Part shown: positions 4,752-7,262 of the stretch, piece by piece
Numbering within the stretch: the first letter of the stretch is position 1
How the letters are laid out: each line of letters opens with the position of its first letter
The notes under the pieces: model-generated
What the model saw: the letters and a program-made list of their open reading frames with translations, nothing else
What the model was told of the DNA's origin: nothing
Database searches by the model: none
Translations under genes and position numbers: made by a program
Assembly: GCA_947630355.1 (NCBI GenBank)
Contig: CANRHJ010000100.1
Span: 1-7,262 of the forward strand
DNA: 7,262 nucleotides
Direction of reading: 5' to 3'
Origin: Candidatus Gastranaerophilales bacterium
Lineage (GTDB): Bacteria; Cyanobacteriota; Vampirovibrionia; Gastranaerophilales; Gastranaerophilaceae

Positions 4752-5429
4752 GTGGAAAACGAAAAAAAAATAAAAGAAAAAACATTAAAAGAAAAAATAC
4801 AGATAGGTATTTTGATTAAGGGATTAAAATTTTTCTTCCTTACAGAACAGCATTTATTAAAAATAAAGAATATTAATTATCCTAAAAATCAATTTATATT
4901 TTCGATGTGGCATTGTCATCAGTGTTTGGTGTACGGAGTAGAAGATAAAACAAAGTTTTATGCATTAATAAGTGCATCAAATGACGGTGAAATTATTGCG
5001 AAGGCAGCTGAATGTCTTAATATAAAGTCTGTTCGAGGTTCAACCAACAGGAGGGGTGTTGCAGCTTCTTTGGAATTAATTGAAAAATTAAAAGAAGGAA
5101 ACTCGGTCGGAATAATGGTAGATGGTCCAAGAGGACCTAAAGGTAAAGTTAAAGACGGCATAATTAATATCGCCAAACTTTCAGGAGTTCCTATTGTTCC
5201 TGTTGCTTGGTATTCTAAGTCAAGGCTGTTTTTTGAATTGAATACATGGGATAAATTTAAAGTTCCGATAGGTCCTTGTCAAACCGTTGCACTCTATGGC
5301 GAACCTATTTATATACCCTCAGAACTTACAAAAGAAGAAACTAAACTTTTATGTCAAAAGGTTGAGGATGAAATGAACCTTTTGCAGAAAGACCTTGAAG
5401 AGAATTACGATAAATATCTTATGCAATAA
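4752..5429 (+). CDS. DUF374-type lysophospholipid acyltransferase family protein
   Basis: The protein has 225 residues, normal for this family (COG2121). Members belong to the LPLAT superfamily and are expected to transfer acyl chains to a lysophospholipid or lipid-A-like acceptor at the inner membrane; the real substrate here is unknown. Visible family blocks are MWHCHQ (52-57, the active-site His region), SASNDGEIIA (74-83), VRGSTNRRG (94-102), MVDGPRGPKG (122-131) and SGVPIVPVAW (144-153). A hydrophobic stretch (about 17-30) near the start is probably a membrane anchor or interface helix. GTG 4752 is chosen because GGAG (4741-4744) precedes it by 7 bases; the frame extends upstream to 4635, but that part is the translated repeat island. 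It ends at a strong terminator. Confidence 0.87.
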   Translation: MENEKKIKEKTLKEKIQIGILIKGLKFFFLTEQHLLKIKNINYPKNQFIFSMWHCHQCLVYGVEDKTKFYALISASNDGEIIAKAAECLNIKSVRGSTNRRGVAASLELIEKLKEGNSVGIMVDGPRGPKGKVKDGIINIAKLSGVPIVPVAWYSKSRLFFELNTWDKFKVPIGPCQTVALYGEPIYIPSELTKEETKLLCQKVEDEMNLLQKDLEENYDKYLMQ

Positions 5430-5487
5430 AGTTCCGCAAAGTCTGTAAATGATAAGAAGGATTAAAGATAAATATAGAAATAAGAAC

Positions 5488-5520
5488 AAAAAAAGACCTC
5501 TTAATTTAAGAGGTCTTTTT
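5488..5520. terminator. bidirectional intrinsic terminator
   Basis: A perfect 10-bp stem, GACCTCTTAA (5495-5504) and TTAAGAGGTC (5506-5515), with a one-base centre is flanked by seven A on the left and five T on the right. It therefore reads as stem plus U tract on both strands and serves the convergent acyltransferase and response regulator genes. The A/T flanks may extend the stem. Confidence 0.9.
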
Positions 5521-5528
5521 ATATATAA

Positions 5529-6278
5529 CTAAGAAATTCTTTGGAACATATACCCTATTCCGCGAGCCGTTAATATTAACTCGGGATTAGCAGGGTCTGT
5601 TTCCAGTTTTGAACGCAATCTTGAGATATGAACATCAACAACTCTCGTATCAATTCTGTGATCCGGCGGGTATGACCAAACATGCTGCAAAATTTCATTT
5701 CTTGAATATGCTTGACCCGAATTATTAACCAATAATTCCAGCAGGCTGAATTCCATACCTGTTAATCTTATACGTTCATTTTTTCTGAATACTTGTCTTC
5801 TTGCGGTATCAATTCTGATGTTGCCCGTTGTAATAACATTTTTAGCTATTTTGCTTGTAGGCGCACTTACTTCTTTTGTGTTAGTTCTTCTTAAAACAGC
5901 TTTTACCCTTGCTTCAAGCTCTTTCGGGCTAAACGGTTTTATAACATAGTCATCTGCACCGAGTTCAAGTCCCGTAATTCTTTCGGAAACATCTCCCAAT
6001 GCGGTAAGTATGATAATAGGAACATCGGATGTTCTTCTTATTTCTCTTGTAACACCGTAGCCGTCAACTTTGGGCATCATTACATCCAATACAATTAAGT
6101 CCGGATTATGCTTATTAAATGCAGCAATTGCTTCTTCTCCGTCCGTTGCAGTTATTATTTCATAGCCAATCATACTCAGACGTGCTTCTAAAATTCTTCT
6201 GATACTTGCTTCATCATCGGCTACCAATATTTTTTGATGTGCATCTTGTTCGATTTGTGCTTCGTTATTTTCTGTCAT
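5529..6278 (-). CDS. rpaB: OmpR/PhoB-class response regulator, RpaB (Ycf27)-like
   Basis: The 249 residues form an N-terminal receiver (about 16-130) and a C-terminal winged helix (about 150-247). Receiver residues are the acidic pair D21/D22, phosphoacceptor D65 in VLDVMMPKVDGYG, T92 and K114 in IKPFSPKELEAR. The DNA-binding part has RIRLTGMEFSLLELLV (169-184), TRVVDVHISRLRSKLE (211-226) and TARGIGYMFQRI (237-248). The runs EASIRRILEARLSMIGY and GLELGADDYVIKPFSPKELEA are those I associate with cyanobacterial and plastid RpaB/Ycf27, which in photosynthetic members controls high-light genes with sensor NblS (Hik33). No sensor kinase lies beside it here. The ATG at 6278 has GAGGGG about 7 bases upstream on the minus strand. 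A promoter overlapped by an HLR1-like box lies just ahead. A generic PhoB-class assignment is safe; the RpaB name is likely. Confidence 0.88.
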   Translation of the reverse strand: MTENNEAQIEQDAHQKILVADDEASIRRILEARLSMIGYEIITATDGEEAIAAFNKHNPDLIVLDVMMPKVDGYGVTREIRRTSDVPIIILTALGDVSERITGLELGADDYVIKPFSPKELEARVKAVLRRTNTKEVSAPTSKIAKNVITTGNIRIDTARRQVFRKNERIRLTGMEFSLLELLVNNSGQAYSRNEILQHVWSYPPDHRIDTRVVDVHISRLRSKLETDPANPELILTARGIGYMFQRIS

Positions 6279-6303
6279 TTCAGACCCCTCAACATAAATT
6301 TTT

Positions 6304-6331
6304 ATTACCTTTGTTTACATTATATTACAAA
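6304..6331 (+). promoter_or_regulatory. HLR1-like RpaB operator, three 10-bp-phased repeats
   Basis: TTTACATT (6314-6321), two bases, then ATTACAAA (6324-6331) matches the cyanobacterial HLR1 consensus, two (G/T)TTACA(T/A)(T/A) repeats 2 bases apart, with one mismatch (first base of the second repeat). A weaker upstream copy ATTACCTT (6304-6311) keeps the phase, so TTAC occurs at 6305, 6315 and 6325. The box covers the -10 of the rpaB-like gene. HLR1 as the RpaB target is established in Cyanobacteria; its use here is inferred. Confidence 0.55.
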
Positions 6332-6346
6332 ATATAAAATTTTCAA
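6319..6346 (-). promoter_or_regulatory. promoter of the rpaB-like gene
   Basis: On the minus strand TTGAAA (6346-6341) is followed after 16 bases by TATAAT (6324-6319). Transcription would begin near 6312, leaving a leader of about 34 bases before the ATG at 6278. The -10 lies inside the HLR1-like box, a position where bound regulator would be expected to repress. Confidence 0.6.
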
Positions 6347-6427
6347 AATATTTCTTAAAAAAACATAAAATAAATTAATATATTTTTGTTAAAATTCCCT
6401 TTTTATATTTGATTTTTTATTAATTTT

Positions 6428-6450
6428 ATACAATGATTTTACTATTGTAT
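6428..6450. repeat. 7-bp inverted repeat upstream of the EamA gene
   Basis: ATACAAT (6428-6434) and ATTGTAT (6444-6450) form an inverted repeat with 9 bases between, located 26-48 bases before the transporter start. It could be an operator or part of the promoter region (TACAAT would serve as a -10). It is also short enough to arise by chance in AT-rich DNA. Confidence 0.25.
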
Positions 6451-6475
6451 TTTGGAATTGAGGTTATTTTATGAA

Positions 6476-7262
6476 ATGAAAGATTTGTTGTCAAAATATA
6501 AAAATCAAAATGAATTATTTGCATATCTGTCTATAACTATTGCTGTTCTTTTATACGGAACAACACTTACGGCAACAAAAATATGCTTGGAATATTATTC
6601 TTCCGCACAGCTTATGTCTTTTAGATTAATAATATCAGCACTTTTATTTATACCGTTCATTTTTACCATTTATAAAAATATCAAAATAGAAAGAAAACAT
6701 ATAAAGCTTATTCTTTTAATGATGCTTTGCGAACCGTGTTTATATTTTATTTTTGAAACAAGTGCCTTGAAGTATACAACCTCCGGCCAAGCAGGAATTG
6801 TAAACTCTTTAGAACCGGTAATTTTAGTTATCGGCGCAAGATTAATTTTAAAAGAAAAGTTCATGAAAATTGTATATTTTGGGCTTTTTATTTCAATATT
6901 AGGTTCTGTTTTATTGAGTTTGTCATCGGATGTATCGGAACTTGCTCCAAATCCGCTCTTGGGCAATTTCTTAGAATTAATTGCAATTATATTAACCGAT
7001 ACGTGTGTAATTACCACAAAATACTTAATGGAAAAATATCCGCCGTTTTTCCTCGCGGGAATTTCCGTTGTAGGCGGTGCTATATTTTTTACCGTACTGA
7101 ATATAATAATGCACGGTTCTTTCACTCCGGTATTTAATACAAGCATTTTTCTCGTTATTTATTTGGGAATTCTCTCTGTTGTAACATACGCATTATATAA
7201 TTTTGCGATATGTACGCTTCCTGCCGGGAAATTTTCACCGTTTTTGTTTTTATTACCCGTAG
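6476..7262 (+). CDS. EamA/DMT-superfamily transporter, 5' part
   Basis: The frame is open from ATG 6476 to the window edge, giving 262 residues of an expected 290-310. It is a chain of hydrophobic helices: helix 1 at about 15-36, then about 44-66, 77-95, 105-123, 130-150, 163-182, 190-212, 222-243 and the start of another. The GTTLTATKICLEYYS entry (28-42), the SFRLIISALLF helix (48-58) and ALKYTTSGQAGIVNSLEPV (97-115), with the small-residue/Pro pattern, are typical of EamA repeats. The second repeat (from 163) ends ...LPAGKFSPFLFLLPV. DMT proteins export or import small metabolites; the substrate cannot be read from sequence. The GAGG at 6460-6463 is 12 bases from this ATG and 7 bases from an ATG at 6471 that opens only a two-codon frame. 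It is divergent from the rpaB-like gene. Confidence 0.85.
   Translation, partial: MKDLLSKYKNQNELFAYLSITIAVLLYGTTLTATKICLEYYSSAQLMSFRLIISALLFIPFIFTIYKNIKIERKHIKLILLMMLCEPCLYFIFETSALKYTTSGQAGIVNSLEPVILVIGARLILKEKFMKIVYFGLFISILGSVLLSLSSDVSELAPNPLLGNFLELIAIILTDTCVITTKYLMEKYPPFFLAGISVVGGAIFFTVLNIIMHGSFTPVFNTSIFLVIYLGILSVVTYALYNFAICTLPAGKFSPFLFLLPV

Noticed and set aside
6670..7146. 158-residue minus-strand open frame
   Set aside because: It is a shadow of the EamA transporter, whose plus-strand frame shows clear transmembrane helices and family motifs and stays open to the window edge.
1..7262. CRISPR array, insertion sequence, phage or defence system
   Set aside because: I see no regularly spaced direct repeats, transposase, integrase or nuclease genes. 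Apart from the intergenic islands the content is core chromosome.

Overview
The window comes from an AT-rich bacterial chromosome. The best clue to its origin is the response regulator at 5529-6278 (minus strand). Nearly its whole length reads like cyanobacterial RpaB/Ycf27, yet the setting has low GC and no photosynthesis genes. I infer a non-photosynthetic relative of Cyanobacteria (Vampirovibrionia/Melainabacteria, such as gut Gastranaerophilales). This rests on remembered family resemblance, not on a search.

Layout. (1) 1-725, plus: the 3' part of a HI0933/YhiN-type flavoprotein. (2) 883-1755, minus: a polytopic membrane protein that looks like DUF4013 and has a very acidic C-terminal tail. 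A GC-richer repeat-like island lies between these convergent genes. (3) 1756-2098: a gap with a second weak island and the promoter region of the next operon. (4) 2099-4556, plus: a translation/transcription/secretion operon in the order rpmG, tRNA-Trp(CCA), secE, nusG, rplK, rplA. rplJ and rplL, which often follow rplA, are absent. (5) 4582-4740: a 13-bp hairpin, then a second copy of the island repeat. (6) 4752-5429, plus: a DUF374-type lysophospholipid acyltransferase. (7) 5488-5520: a bidirectional terminator. (8) 5529-6278, minus: the RpaB-like regulator. (9) 6476-7262, plus: the 5' part of an EamA-family transporter, running off the window.

Three regulatory observations stand out. First, the rpaB-like gene has a good promoter (TTGAAA, 16 bp, TATAAT on the minus strand). 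Its -10 is overlapped by a two-repeat box resembling the cyanobacterial HLR1 site, and a third, weaker repeat lies one 10-bp turn away, so negative autoregulation is plausible. Second, rplK and rplA are each preceded by a small RNA hairpin of the same architecture that abuts the Shine-Dalgarno sequence. This looks like two ribosomal protein L1 binding sites in one operon. Third, two intergenic islands are diverged copies of one element, and their shared hairpin stem carries two compensatory base-pair changes.

Several gene starts were moved inward from the longest open frame: secE (the longer frame begins inside the tRNA), nusG, rplA (the longer frame begins inside the putative L1 site) and the acyltransferase (the longer frame runs through the repeat island).
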